Assembly: GCA_039583875.1 (NCBI GenBank)
Contig: CM077165.1
Coordinates: 69,924,757-69,988,756 of the forward strand
DNA from: Platanthera guangdongensis
Taxonomy: Eukaryota > Streptophyta > Magnoliopsida > Asparagales > Orchidaceae
Length of the DNA: 64,000 nucleotides
Reading direction: 5' to 3'
Under the pieces are notes generated by a model. The model did no database searches. It was not told the origin of the DNA and was given only the letters and a program-made list of their open reading frames with translations. This document shows, in pieces, positions 1 through 10,305 of this stretch. A program made the position numbers and the translations under genes. Position 1 is the stretch's first letter; each line of letters starts with the position of its first letter.

Positions 1-470
1 GAATTTATATTCTTTTTGACTCAAAGCCATGTGTGTACATATGTCATCCTGCAAGTCTTTAGCTTGGCACGTTGTGCTTATACAATTTTATGCTATGCAT
101 GATTGTGCTATGCATTCTAAAAAGGCCCTAATGCATGTTATGAGCGGCGTACACATGAAAATGTTATGCATTCCATACTACATAACATTTCCATGCAACG
201 AAAAATAAAACGTGCTAGTCGCATTCATGTGGTGAGGTTATGCATCCCATACTACATAACCCTCACATGTTGCCCCTATGGTGGATCCATATACAAACAC
301 ATACTATGCATCCCATACTACATAATATGCCCAGTATACTTCATGTTATGTTACGGGTGTAGTGTTCGTGCTTCAGCCAAGACGTGCTGATGACATATCG
401 GTGTGTGTATGACATGATGCTAAACTTCTAATACCCACAAGGAAAGGTTGCCCGACAAATTGTCAAGCAA
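1..470 (-). mobile_element. Gypsy-1 internal leader, just 3' of its PBS
   Basis: This is the start of the internal region of a minus-strand Gypsy element whose LTR lies at 489-3478. The rest of the element runs off the left edge. I see no coding sequence here. The stretch holds three tandem hairpins (separate entry) and AT-rich sequence. The short ORF at 166-390 only reads through the hairpin repeats and is not a gene. Confidence 0.75.
154..337 (-). other. Three tandem hairpins in the Gypsy-1 leader
   Basis: Three inverted repeats about 70 bp apart, at roughly 154-195, 226-269 and 301-337. On the sense (minus) strand the core reads GTTATG, then TAGTATGGRATG, then CATAAC. The second has the longest stem (CATGTGGTGAGGTTATG against CATAACCCTCACATG on the plus strand). 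The third is weaker. They lie about 130-320 nt downstream of the PBS, where packaging or dimerisation signals are often found in retroelements. Any such role is inference. Confidence 0.8.
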
Positions 471-487
471 CCTCCCTCTGATACCAA
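471..487 (-). promoter_or_regulatory. Primer binding site of Gypsy-1
   Basis: On the minus strand this reads TTGGTATCAGAGGGAGG, one base from the LTR end (489). It matches the usual plant initiator tRNA-Met primer site and fixes the element as minus-strand, with its 5' LTR to the right. Confidence 0.9.
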
Positions 488-1963
488 CTGTCACAACCCG
501 CATTTTCTCCGAAATTAAGAAGTATCAGAGTAGAAGGAAACACACGTTGTGATGCCACGTCAGATAGGGGATAACTGCCGACGCTCAGGCAACCACCAAC
601 TACTAAGACTATGAAAATTCAAAAGCTTTAATGGTGAGAAAATCAATTATATTTTAGAGGCCGTATCCCTCAGATTCGTGGATCAACTAGTCCACCCCTT
701 CAAAATTATACTTGTACGTAGCGGAAAAATACTTTATTCACTTTTTAACATCCTAAGAGAATGCATAAGCGTCCCCAGGGGACACCTAAGACTATGCAAG
801 ACCCTAGATTTAACTTATATGATATATATAGAAAATGACCTTTTACGTGGTTTTGAAAGTAGTGATTAAGCTTTTTAGGAAGGAAAACATGATGTCTATG
901 TTTTTGATATAATAATTGTTTTCTTTTATAGGTTTTAAAGTAACTAGCAACCTAACATAAATCATCCCAGAAGCAAGTTTAATAAACTACAAAATAGGAA
1001 AACTAGCAGTATAAGCAAAGTACAAAGCATCTAAAAGAGAAACCACCAGTGGGCGCCAACAACTGACACGAACCCACTGGTGAGTAGGCATATCTATACT
1101 ACAAGTCTAATGAAACTACCTCCCAGGAGTGAGGAAAAGAAAAACTCAGCAGCAGCTATAACACTAGAAAGCTTCAGAAGAAACCTAGCTGCACAGTCGG
1201 CTATAAACCTGAACATGAGGCATTCAAAGAAAAGAACGCCGCAGTAAAGCAATATATCAAAAGGAAAATGAAACAATAGCATAAAGAAGAAGTGAAACAG
1301 GTAAGAGCTAAAGTAAACAAGTGAAGGAAAAAAATACTCGCCATGAGTGAGTAAAAAGGGGTGCACCAAGTGCACGGGTGAAGTCAAGCCTCACAAATCT
1401 CTGCTAGAAGGATTAGCAAAAAAGATAAATCATAGCATAAAGCTAGAGCAGAAAGAGTCACCTAGTACTGGAGATGGACAAAATCAACAACCAGGGCCTA
1501 GGATGGTGGCAACGGTCCAACCAAGTCTATCAGGCCTATATATCTCAGGGTGTTGTGGTGGTGGAATCAGTCCAACTCAACCAAACAACCCATATTGTCT
1601 TAATAAGGCAAGAAGTAAAACAAGGGTGGCGGCATCGATCCGACCCACCTCAAAATCACATCCTACTCCAGCACTAAGTGACTCGGAAAAAAAACCCTTA
1701 CTAGTGGTTCCATGAACCACCAAGGAGTCACACTGAACCCTAAACACTCTAGAGCAACCCACCTAAGAGACTTATACACATTCCAACGGACTAAACGTCG
1801 AGTTTCCCCAACCAATTAGTTTGGCACAAATAAATTGAAATGACACGACACTAAATTTATGCAAGAAGTTCGATACTAAATGTTTAACAACAGTGTAATA
1901 CTAACTATAACCAAGTAGTTTGGTCTCCAACTAAACCTAAGCGGTTAGCTTGGTACAAACCCG

Positions 1964-2056
1964 AATAATTAACTTGCTACAACCATGAACATTTAATAAT
2001 TAACTTGCTACAACCATGAACATTTAACAATTAACTTGCTACAACCATGAACATTT
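1964..2056. repeat. 31-bp minisatellite, 3 copies
   Basis: Three head-to-tail copies of a 31-bp unit containing TTAACTTGCTACAACCATG, starting at 1964, 1995 and 2026. The third differs at one base. It lies within the Gypsy-1 LTR. Confidence 0.95.
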
Positions 2057-2709
2057 AACTAGATTCGACCCCTAAACAGTCCACTTGGGTGGTTTGATAC
2101 CGATCCGATTTTTTGTAGAACAACTACGGGGCAACTATTATAAAGCTCTTGAACTAGAAAAAAAAATAAAACCATAACTACCTTTTACACCTAAGGAAAA
2201 CCGCAAGTTAACAAGGTATGGAAAACCAAATGATGGAAATAAAGTACCGATCTAAACTTCATATACCAAACCAAGAACAACCAACCACTCATGGACTCAA
2301 GCAACCGAATTTAAGCATGGAAACATTACTTTGGCAAGGGAAAACTTGCCTAGATCTTAGGAGAAATTCGGCCAGCAACGTTCTTCCCAATAGGACAAGA
2401 TCACAGCAAAATCCTATGAAAAAACTGGACAGAAAATCTGGGCGGTCAAGCATGGAAAAAAAACAAGAACTCCAACACCCGATCGGAAAAAAAGAGATGG
2501 TGAAATCCCAAAATAGTTACCTCGGAATGAAGATCTAGCCTAGAGGAGTTCGAATCCGACCTCGAACTGGAGATCCGGGCTGATTTGGGCGGCGAACGGG
2601 TGGTCGGAGCAACTGCGGGACTTCCGCCTGTTTTTTTTTTCGCTCGGGTCCTGCAGGCAGCCGTCGGTTTGGGGGGGGGGGGGGAGAACTCCTAAACCTA
2701 ATGAAAATC

Positions 2710-2710
<1 letters not shown>

Positions 2711-2775
<65 letters not shown>

Positions 2776-2806
2776 TTATTTATTTATTTATTTATATATA
2801 TATATC
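2711..2806. repeat. (TA)n / (ATTT)n microsatellite
   Basis: About 60 bp of pure TA is followed by six ATTT units and more TA. It lies in the Gypsy-1 LTR and is probably polymorphic in length. Confidence 0.97.
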
Positions 2807-3478
2807 ATATCCTAATTAACAAAACCCTATCCTAACTTTAATTAGCTTAAGCATAAAAACAACCCCTAATTGATCATATTAACTAAACACTAACTAAACC
2901 ACTATATATATATATTAACTCATATAAATTAACACCTATATGTACATTAATACATTTACATACACACACACATATATATATACATACTAACACACATCTA
3001 TATATATATACATACATACTAACACATAAACGTAGGCACGCACGCGCAAATTATTAAAACCTTGCATGTCTACAACACGCGCTATAAAAAAATGCGCCAC
3101 CATAAATATACGCTCACATAAATGACGACTCGCTAACTAGCGACCGTCGAAATGAAGCGAAAATTAATGCTCTCGGATTCCGAACAAATCTGCACCGTAG
3201 CTAAACACTCGGGCTATGAAAACATCGGCGAAGTCGGACACAACCTCCGACGACCACACACTCGGGCTAACCTCACCCGAAGCCAAAGCACAAGGATTCC
3301 CTAAAAGGCTCATTCGGGCCTCCAAAAAAGACGTCGGCTAGCTGGGGAAACCATACAATAGGCTATAACCTCTAAGAACACCTAACGAGGTACTCTAACA
3401 ACGGCACGAGCCGGAAATGTGCCAATGTAACGCCAAACGAGGATTTAAATAATTGTCGAAAAATTCGGGGGCGTTACA

Positions 3479-5852
3479 CCCATGGAGGAGGACAACCTTC
3501 CTGGTGTCGAGGATTCTCCCTCGATACCAAAGGAGGAAGTCCAAGTCTTGGTGGAGGCCTCTATGGATCCGGCCGAGCCTTGTAGCATAGTCGAGATTAC
3601 TGACGATATTTTTCTACCTCAGCCTTTGGGTAGTGAAACTGGGAACACTCCCCCGATTATTTCTTTATGTTCTTCATCGCTTTTATTTCTTGACCCCCCC
3701 CCCTTCCTTATCTGAGCCTGTGCAGGTTGAATCTCCACGGGTAAGTTGGGTTGATGTTGAGCCTTGCGCTCAGGCTGTCGACGAGTGCATCCTCTTGTGT
3801 GAGGAGGTTCCTACCTCCTTCACAGTGGAATCCCCTACCATCACCTTCTCCCCCAGCGAACTTGTGGTGGACGAAACCTTGCTAGGCAAGGATTTGTTTT
3901 GTGGTGAGAAGAGTGAGGACCAGCGCTCCTTCTCTTCTTACTTCCTATTTCCTCTACCTGTGTTGGGCAGGTATTACTATTTAGGTAGAGGGCTAACTGT
4001 TATATCTCTGTATCGGTACCCGTTACCGAAATGGATATTGGAACAGTTACCTGTGCACTTTTCTTTTTATAGGCCCATTAGCTAGAACTGTAGAGAATTT
4101 AATAAGTCGTGCTGGGATGACAATAACCCTAGTACTTATCTTTCATTTCCTGCATTTTTATTTTCATGTCTATTTTTGTTTTAGCATATCTTTTTGTATA
4201 TTTTCTTTTGTTTTTTGCGGAGCTCACCCCTGTAGGTATTCTAGACAACTTCATGTTTGCGGGGTTGTGATTCTTCATATGGCGGGCCTGCTTCAGGTTT
4301 CCACGCGTCTTCTGGTATGCTCACTAGCTGAGCATTGGGTAACTTCTTCCCTTAGCTCTTTATGATCTTAATTTCTCTATCATTTGCTGTGTAGTTTAGT
4401 TTAAGTCTGGGGGAGAGATCTGTTACCTATTGCACGTGCACATCTCATGTACATACTAGAAGCTTTCATAGTTTTATTTTGATTAGTTCATTGCACTACA
4501 CACCACTGCACCCACTTGAGCGCGTGCTTAGTTGTTAGTGTGTCGCGAGTTAAACTCATTTCTTTGTTAGATTTGGGAAAATTATGGTGCTGACATAGGA
4601 TTGTGAGACAGAGTAAAATGTTGACCTTGCTGTGCTCCTAGTCAACTGCTCTCGTCTCGTGTAGAAATTTGAGTAGATTTAATTTTTCTGTATGCTTATA
4701 GTTTTATATTTTTCTAATTGCGTAAATACTTTTTATTCAACTAAAAAATTGGTGAATCCAGTGTGAATCCTACGGTAGCTTAGGGATGTGTGTAGATGGC
4801 CGTTAGGTTTGTATTGCTAGAGTCAGGAGGATGGATATTCTTTCTCGTTGGCTAAGAACTTGCCCCAAGCTATTCTTGAAGCATGGGTATAGGTTAGTTC
4901 ACTCGCATGAGTGTGATGTAGGCCATCAATTTGGCCCGGTTGAGCTTTGTACCATTCCTAACGTCTTGTCCGCGCTAGCCCTGTTGTGCCTACCCATTCT
5001 TTTGATTCAGCTCCACCTTTATTTCACCAAAGCCTCAAAGCCAATCCTAGTCGCACTCCCAAGTTGAGCTTTAGAGTTTTACATTTTTCATGCTGGGGTG
5101 TTGATGTGGTGCTGTTACATGTGAATATGTGGATGTGCTCCAAATCTTATATTTGTTGAAATTGTTAAAAGAGAAGTAATTTGAAAAAGAAAAAGAAAAT
5201 TTAAAAAAAATGATGTTAATTGTGAAAAAGTGAAAAGTAAAAGTAAAATTGAAAATCCTATTTGAGATGTGAGTATTTTTGGAGTAGGCGGTGCACACAC
5301 TCATATGTTAAAAGTTAAGTTTGGGGGTGTGGTGTACCCGCATGTATTTTGGTTAGCTGATGGATTCCTTTTATACTAGCTCATTTGGGTTAGGTGCATA
5401 GCCTTCCTGTTTATCTTTGTTTACCTCACCGAAACCCAAGCCCCATCTCTTCACCTAAAGTCCTACTGATTCGTGTGTGAACAAAACTAGTGTCGTGGAG
5501 AGAATGCAAAAGGGCAAGCATATGGTCACCGACATTGGTGGATTCCTTTGGAGGTTATCCTGAGCTCTGATCTTTGGCAATGCTCGCCTATCGATTAGTC
5601 TACTTTCTCCCTACGCGTGACCGGATGATTCACCGTGATTCCAGTTTTGAGTAATAATAAAATTTTGATACGCATTGTGAAAAATATAAACTATTCCGCA
5701 TACTTAGAAATTTTCTCTATTGTATTTTTATGCACGCGGGCATGCAGCTTCGCATGGTACTTTGTTTTTTAATTTCTTTGTTAGCTAGTAATTTTCCCTA
5801 TCTGCTTAGATTTTGTTTGCTCGGGACGCGCAAACAGTTAAGTCTGGGGGTG
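3479..5852 (+). mobile_element. Athila-1, 3' internal region (partial)
   Basis: This is the internal sequence left of the Athila-1 LTR, cut at 3478 by Gypsy-1. The first 600 bp (3482-4085) read as an acidic, Pro/Glu-rich peptide in two overlapping frames, joined near a run of nine C at 3696-3704. I do not recognise a domain. From about 4100 it is non-coding. It has three polypurine-like tracts (4403-4415, 5318-5330, 5838-5852), each AAGTYTGGGGG. Blocks at 4840-5065 and 5400-5590 match the 3' non-coding region of Athila-2 (55690-55930, 56240-56430), which supports the lineage call. Confidence 0.7.
5838..5852 (+). promoter_or_regulatory. Polypurine tract of Athila-1
   Basis: TTAAGTCTGGGGGTG lies directly before the LTR start TGATGAGTC at 5853. 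It would prime plus-strand DNA synthesis and fixes the plus orientation. Confidence 0.8.
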
Positions 5853-6149
5853 TGATGAGTCAATTTTATATACTTATTTTCGGACTCATCTGGGCTTGTT
5901 TTCCGTCGCTTGCACTTCACTTTTAGTTCATTATCATATATATTTCATCTTGCCTATATTTCCATAGGAAGTGCACATTTAAGCCCATGGTTGTGTATTT
6001 TGTTATTTTTATAGTCTGTTCTCATTTTTATTATTGCCTGGAATGTCTGCACAGATTAGTGATTTGTTTTTCCTATCGGCACAGGGGTCGTGTGCGTGTT
6101 CCGGGATGGTTGTGAAACAGGAATACTGCGCACGATCATGGGATCTAAT

Positions 6150-6362
6150 GCGCACGACCACTGGTCGTGCGCCCCAGATCGTGCGCACTACTCTACGTTT
6201 TCTAGAATCAGCCTGGGGTATGCGCACTACCACTGGACATAGTGCGCACGACCACTGGTCGTGCGCCACTGATCGTGTGCATTGATTCCATTTTCTTCCA
6301 AATTCTGGCTGGGGAAAACGCACTACCACTGGACATAGTGCGCACGACCACTAGTCGTGCGC
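6150..6362 (+). repeat. Palindrome array GCACGACCACTGGTCGTGC
   Basis: Three copies of a 23-bp perfect palindrome whose core is GCACGACCACTGGTCGTGC, at 6150-6172, 6244-6266 and 6340-6362 (the last with CTAG at its centre). They sit in a roughly 95-bp tandem unit that also has GCGCACTACCACTGGACATAG. The array ends 33 bp before the TATA box and looks like an upstream activating or silencing element of the LTR promoter. Confidence 0.9.
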
Positions 6363-6394
6363 CAGTGGTCGCGTGCATTATAATTTCTGCAATC

Positions 6395-6401
6395 TATAAA
6401 T
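6395..6401 (+). promoter_or_regulatory. TATA box of the Athila-1 LTR
   Basis: TATAAAT within gcaatctataaattcg, just 3' of the palindrome array. Transcription would be expected to start about 30 bp further on. Confidence 0.6.
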
Positions 6402-7792
6402 TCGCAGGTTCCGCCCTAATTCGGGATCGCTTATTTTTCCTCTACCATTTTCGTCTCCGAGGAGGGATTCCGCCGTCCTCCTTCAATCTCCACCCTAGGG
6501 AGGTGCTCCGGGAAAGCTTTTACCGCCAAATCCACGCCGGAGCTTCCTCTCGGCCTCCTCCTTCATCCTTGAGCTGCAATAAGAGCTTGACTTAGCTTTC
6601 TCCATCAAGCTAGGGGAAGTTGTGCCATCCTCCACCGGGTTGTGACACGAAGAAGACGGGCCATTGGAAGGTGGTGACAGCCCTTCTCTACCCTGGACGC
6701 AGTTGCGGACCGAGCTTGGATGCGGATTAACAACCCGACGATTCCAACCGTGAATCCTCAGCAAGGCTTCGGATCCGGTCGATTTCGCACACTTTTCTTC
6801 TCTTGTTGTTGATAGTTTAGTTGAACTCTTTGTATTTGATGAAGCTATGCTTAGTGTAATATACGTTTATCTGTAATCATGTCTATGTGATTGTATATTT
6901 TCATTATATTTACTTGAGGTGCGCATATTTGTCCATCCACCACCATCCACCCTTGCCGTTCTAGCAATTGCTAGAACCGTACGTAGCGAAGAGGTGCTCA
7001 CGACCCTCATTCCGCCGTTCTAACCACCTCATCCGCTAGCCTTCTCGTCCATCCGCCTCGTGATTCGGTGCATAGCGGCCCGACTAGTGTTCCATCCCGC
7101 CTGGCGAAGCATCGCATAGCGGCGTTGCATAGGAGTAGTTGTTAGCCTTTTATTTTCTTTTTCCGCAAATATCAAAACCCCCATTAGTTAGCTCCGACCT
7201 GAGGGCTTCAATCTCAAGTCCTCCTCGAAATTAACTCCACCTTACTGTGTTCCTTGAGAGATCGATACTTGGGAAAATCACCATTTTATATTACTTGTGC
7301 GACTGGTTCACTGCCGTGATCTTAAGCATCAGCTGCCCCTTTGTTTCTTGTTCTTTTTCATGCTTTCTCTCTCTCTTTCTCATGCTAGGTTAGTTTAGTT
7401 TAATGCTAATTTAGTTTAAGCTTTTGTAATAGCTCTTCTAATTGCTCTAGTTGCTAATGATAGGGCCAAAATAGGATTTTCAATTCCATGCCATTGTAAT
7501 TTTCTTTCCAAATGTAGCTCTCTTTAATCTTAATAAAAGTGTGATTTTCTTTTTCTCTTAAGCATTTTGTGTCTTTATGCTTTACTACTCATCCCCCCTC
7601 TTCCACCTCACCATGATTAACTAATCCTCCTTGTTCTAGATCTTGATGATCTGAGGTTCAGTGATTAAGTTATGATGCTTTGAATCTTACCTTTTTCTTT
7701 TTAGGGTTTAGCCTTGAATTATTCTTGATTTATCTCGGGTTGGGGGTATATCATTCGATATATACTCTCCACTGTTGCTTTCATTCCTGGCT

Positions 7793-7866
7793 AGCCGAGA
7801 GGCCGACGGTTTGAAGTGAGCACTCAAGAGTAAAGTGAGTTGTACGCACCCCTCGAGAGAGGCAGA
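7793..7866 (+). other. Conserved block in Athila-type LTRs
   Basis: CTAGCCGAGAGG is followed about 60 bp later by CCTCGAGAGAGGC. The same pair recurs at 39704-39781 and, slightly changed, at 48531-48605 and 58312-58386, although the LTRs otherwise differ widely. It lies in the transcribed part of the LTR. Confidence 0.75.
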
Positions 7867-7875
7867 CTTCCAAAT

Positions 7876-9774
7876 TGAAAGTTCAGGAGGTATGCTTGAT
7901 ACTACCTGAAGGTGTTAGTTAGATCAGATATACTCTAGAGGGGGGTGAATAGAGTATGTTGGTGATTTTAAAACTTTTACAACTGTTGTTGTATTTTAGG
8001 TGTGTGTGCAGGGAAGTAAATACAATAAACCAAGATGCAGCAACTATCTAATCACAGCACATTCACAGAGCAAGGCCAGAAAACAAAAAGAAAAGAAAGC
8101 AACCAGACGACACAAGAATTTTATAGTGGTTCCCCAAATCTGGGTAGTCCACTCTTCTACCACCCTGGTAGGAATCCACTGCAGGAAGGGGTTGATCAGG
8201 TGTCCTGGTACCAATGGGGTTTTGATCAGGTTCCCAAAAACCAAACCCTCAAGTATTTTGGAGGGAGACTTGCAACCAGAATAATTTTGAAGGGAATTAA
8301 AACCCTGTACAAAGGTGGAGTGAGAGGGTGATGAGGTCTTCTCTTTCTCAAGTCAAATGAGAAGACTTGTGGATTGTTGTTTAGCAGCTTTGCTCCCCCT
8401 GAGATGTAGAATGAATCAAGAAGAATGCTGGAGCACTACTTCAGGGTGATAGGTCTTCAAAGACCTAGAATTCAAGGTCCATAGAAAGTCTTCAGGAACT
8501 TCTTGTGACTGATATGAATGTATTGTCTTTGAAGTTATCCTGAGTAAAAGCAGATGAAGAAGACTCTTGATATTGATGTAGTGTTCTTCTTCTTCTTCTT
8601 GATCAATTTCTCTCTGGGCCAAGAATGAATTCCTTTTTCTGTGTTGTCTGAATCACTGTCTGTCTTTTTATTTTGTTGTTGTATATCTCTGTATTACTCA
8701 CTCTTTCTGTATCTCTCAATGTCTCATAAGAAACATTCGAATTTTGAATATAGAGCAGTAATGGCAGACGGCCTGGAAAGGAAGCAGCAATTAATTATTT
8801 CCCCAACTGTTTCCATGGGAAAATGGCATGTAATAATCCAGGATTAACTTCGCATTCTAACGGTAGTATTCTGGGAAGAACTGCCATTAAATGTTCAGGA
8901 ATCCGCGCCATGGAATGAGACGAGAATGGAAGAAGACCTAGTCTGGAATCATCGGCCGAAGAACATAATTAGTCGAACTGAGTTTGAGTTCGTCGAGCTA
9001 AGCTGAGTTTGTAGAGCTGACAGTCTTCATTCGTTGAACAGACAATCTTCAATATCAGACAAACATTATTCGTTGAGCAGAGAACTAAATTCGTCGAGCT
9101 GAGAACCAAATTCGTCGACCTGAGAAAAGTTCTGGACTAAGACGAAATACTCTGCATCTGCTGAAATGCCATGTCGACACAAATTGGTGTCGACAGATTG
9201 ATCTTGGTGTCGACGCAAATCCTCTGGTGTCGACATAAGCTGGTGTCGACTGAAATCCTGGTGTCGACACAAATCGTCTGGTGTCGACTCAAACCCTAAG
9301 TGTCGACACTGATTCTCTGAGTACGAAAATCGTCGAGTAGAGATTAGCCTTCGTCGACCTGAGAAGCTGTGAACTTGAGGTCCAAGTTCGTCGAGCTCAG
9401 AATATAATTCGTCGACCGAAGCATGAAGCTGGACTTAGAGAAATTCTGAAGTAGTCCTGATAAGCTTGAGGTAGAATCCCGGTGTTTGTCGAGCAAAGAA
9501 CATAGTTCGTCGAGCTCAGCACTACGAATTGTCTCACGATCATCGAGCGCAGAACTCCCTTCGTCGAGCTGAGTTCGACGAACGTCGAACTCATTTCACT
9601 TAGTCTGAAAAACTGATAGATCTGGAGTTCCTGATGGTCTTGAAGAAGGCTGGTCCATCTGAAGTTGAGATAGAGGACTGTCCTAGACTCTAAGACAAAA
9701 CTTGACCCAGACTATACATGATGGGTCACATCCTAAGTCAGTGGACCTAGCGCAAATCAACTAGGGATCCAACA
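7876..9774 (-). mobile_element. Solo SIRE-type Copia LTR (1899 bp)
   Basis: The LTR lies between perfect 5-bp duplications caaat (7871-7875 and 9775-9779) and carries no internal sequence. It was therefore probably left by recombination between the two LTRs of a full element. Sense is minus. The 3' end (plus strand TGAAAG) carries the hairpin with the C-rich loop (7930-7957). A conserved block at 8123-8185 matches the LTRs at 17.6, 28.0 and 42.2 kb. ORFs at 8000-8331 are translations of this LTR. Confidence 0.93.
8985..9600 (-). repeat. TCGTCGA / TGTCGACA repeat array in the solo LTR
   Basis: More than a dozen copies of TTCGTCGASCTGAG and close variants, with an inner run (9168-9310) of eight copies of GGTGTCGACAC or variants. 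The cores TCGTCGA and GTCGAC are near-palindromic and CpG-rich. Related arrays are in the LTRs at 18.5, 28.9, 43.1 and 61.0 kb. Confidence 0.9.
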
Positions 9775-10305
9775 CAAATCTCCCGGATTGGAGTAAAATC
9801 CAATAGTGGGGTTCACCGCGTAAAGCGAGTTTTAGGCCTCCGACTTAGGCGAAAGCCGGTCGGACCTTCCTAAACTCAGGTGGGCACGTCTTCGAGAGAA
9901 GTGTGTTCATGTTTATGGAACCTCCACGGTCAAGGACCTTACCCTATTAAGCTTAGGTTTATTTATCGTGTTTTAATCGACTCTTGCCGAGGTGATTCTC
10001 GATCGAGTGCTTCTCTTTTTCATCGTCTTGACACCTTGTTTTAATTGCCTTTACTAGCTCTCTTTTTAACCGCAAGCATTTCTTTTTCTAATGTAATATT
10101 TCTTTTCCTAATTGCGCTTAGCTTTCTTTTAAACCCTAAGATTTTCGTCGATAGTATAATAGTCTGCGTGTGAGTAGATTTACTCAATAGTTCCCGGATT
10201 TAAATACGACACTTGTGTCCCCTTACTACAGTCCGATAGGTATACTTGTCTAGTTGGATTGCTAGTTCGGCTGCTCGCTTTTCGTAAGCATTGGTCGGGC
10301 CATCA

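Larger units (their letters stand above)
489..3478 (-). repeat. Gypsy-1 5' LTR (2990 bp)
   Basis: On the minus strand the LTR runs from TGTAACGCCCCCG (3478) to GGTTGTGACA (489). These are the TG...CA ends with the TGTAAC start typical of Tekay/Del-like Gypsy LTRs. It lies against the PBS at 471-487. The second LTR is outside the window, so no target duplication can be tested; the right flank begins ccatg (3479-3483). Inside are a 31-bp minisatellite, a poly-G run near 2670 and an AT microsatellite. ORFs in it are chance reading frames. Confidence 0.88.
5853..10305 (+). repeat. Athila-1 3' LTR, interrupted by a solo Copia LTR
   Basis: The LTR starts TGATGAGTCAATTT after the PPT and ends near GGGCCATCA at about 10305, where Copia-2 RT sequence resumes. 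Removing the nested LTR (7876-9774 plus one 5-bp duplication) leaves about 2.55 kb. It shares a block around TAGCCGAGAGG (7793-7866) and an end block around ATTTAAATACGAC (10195-10260) with the LTRs at 37.5-40.3 kb and 47.0-49.0 kb. The promoter region holds a palindrome array (6150-6362) and a TATA box (6395). The right boundary is good to a few bases only. Confidence 0.75.

Noticed and set aside
471..487. tRNA fragment
   Set aside because: The short tRNA-Met match, and the others at 16067, 27757, 32341 and 46014, are primer binding sites; no cloverleaf surrounds them.
2711..2806. AT-rich tract as an origin or matrix attachment site
   Set aside because: It is a simple (TA)n/(ATTT)n microsatellite inside an LTR; nothing else supports a role.
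8000..8331. Overlapping ORFs near 8 kb
   Set aside because: They read the conserved block of the solo Copia LTR; the same sequence is non-coding in four other LTR copies.
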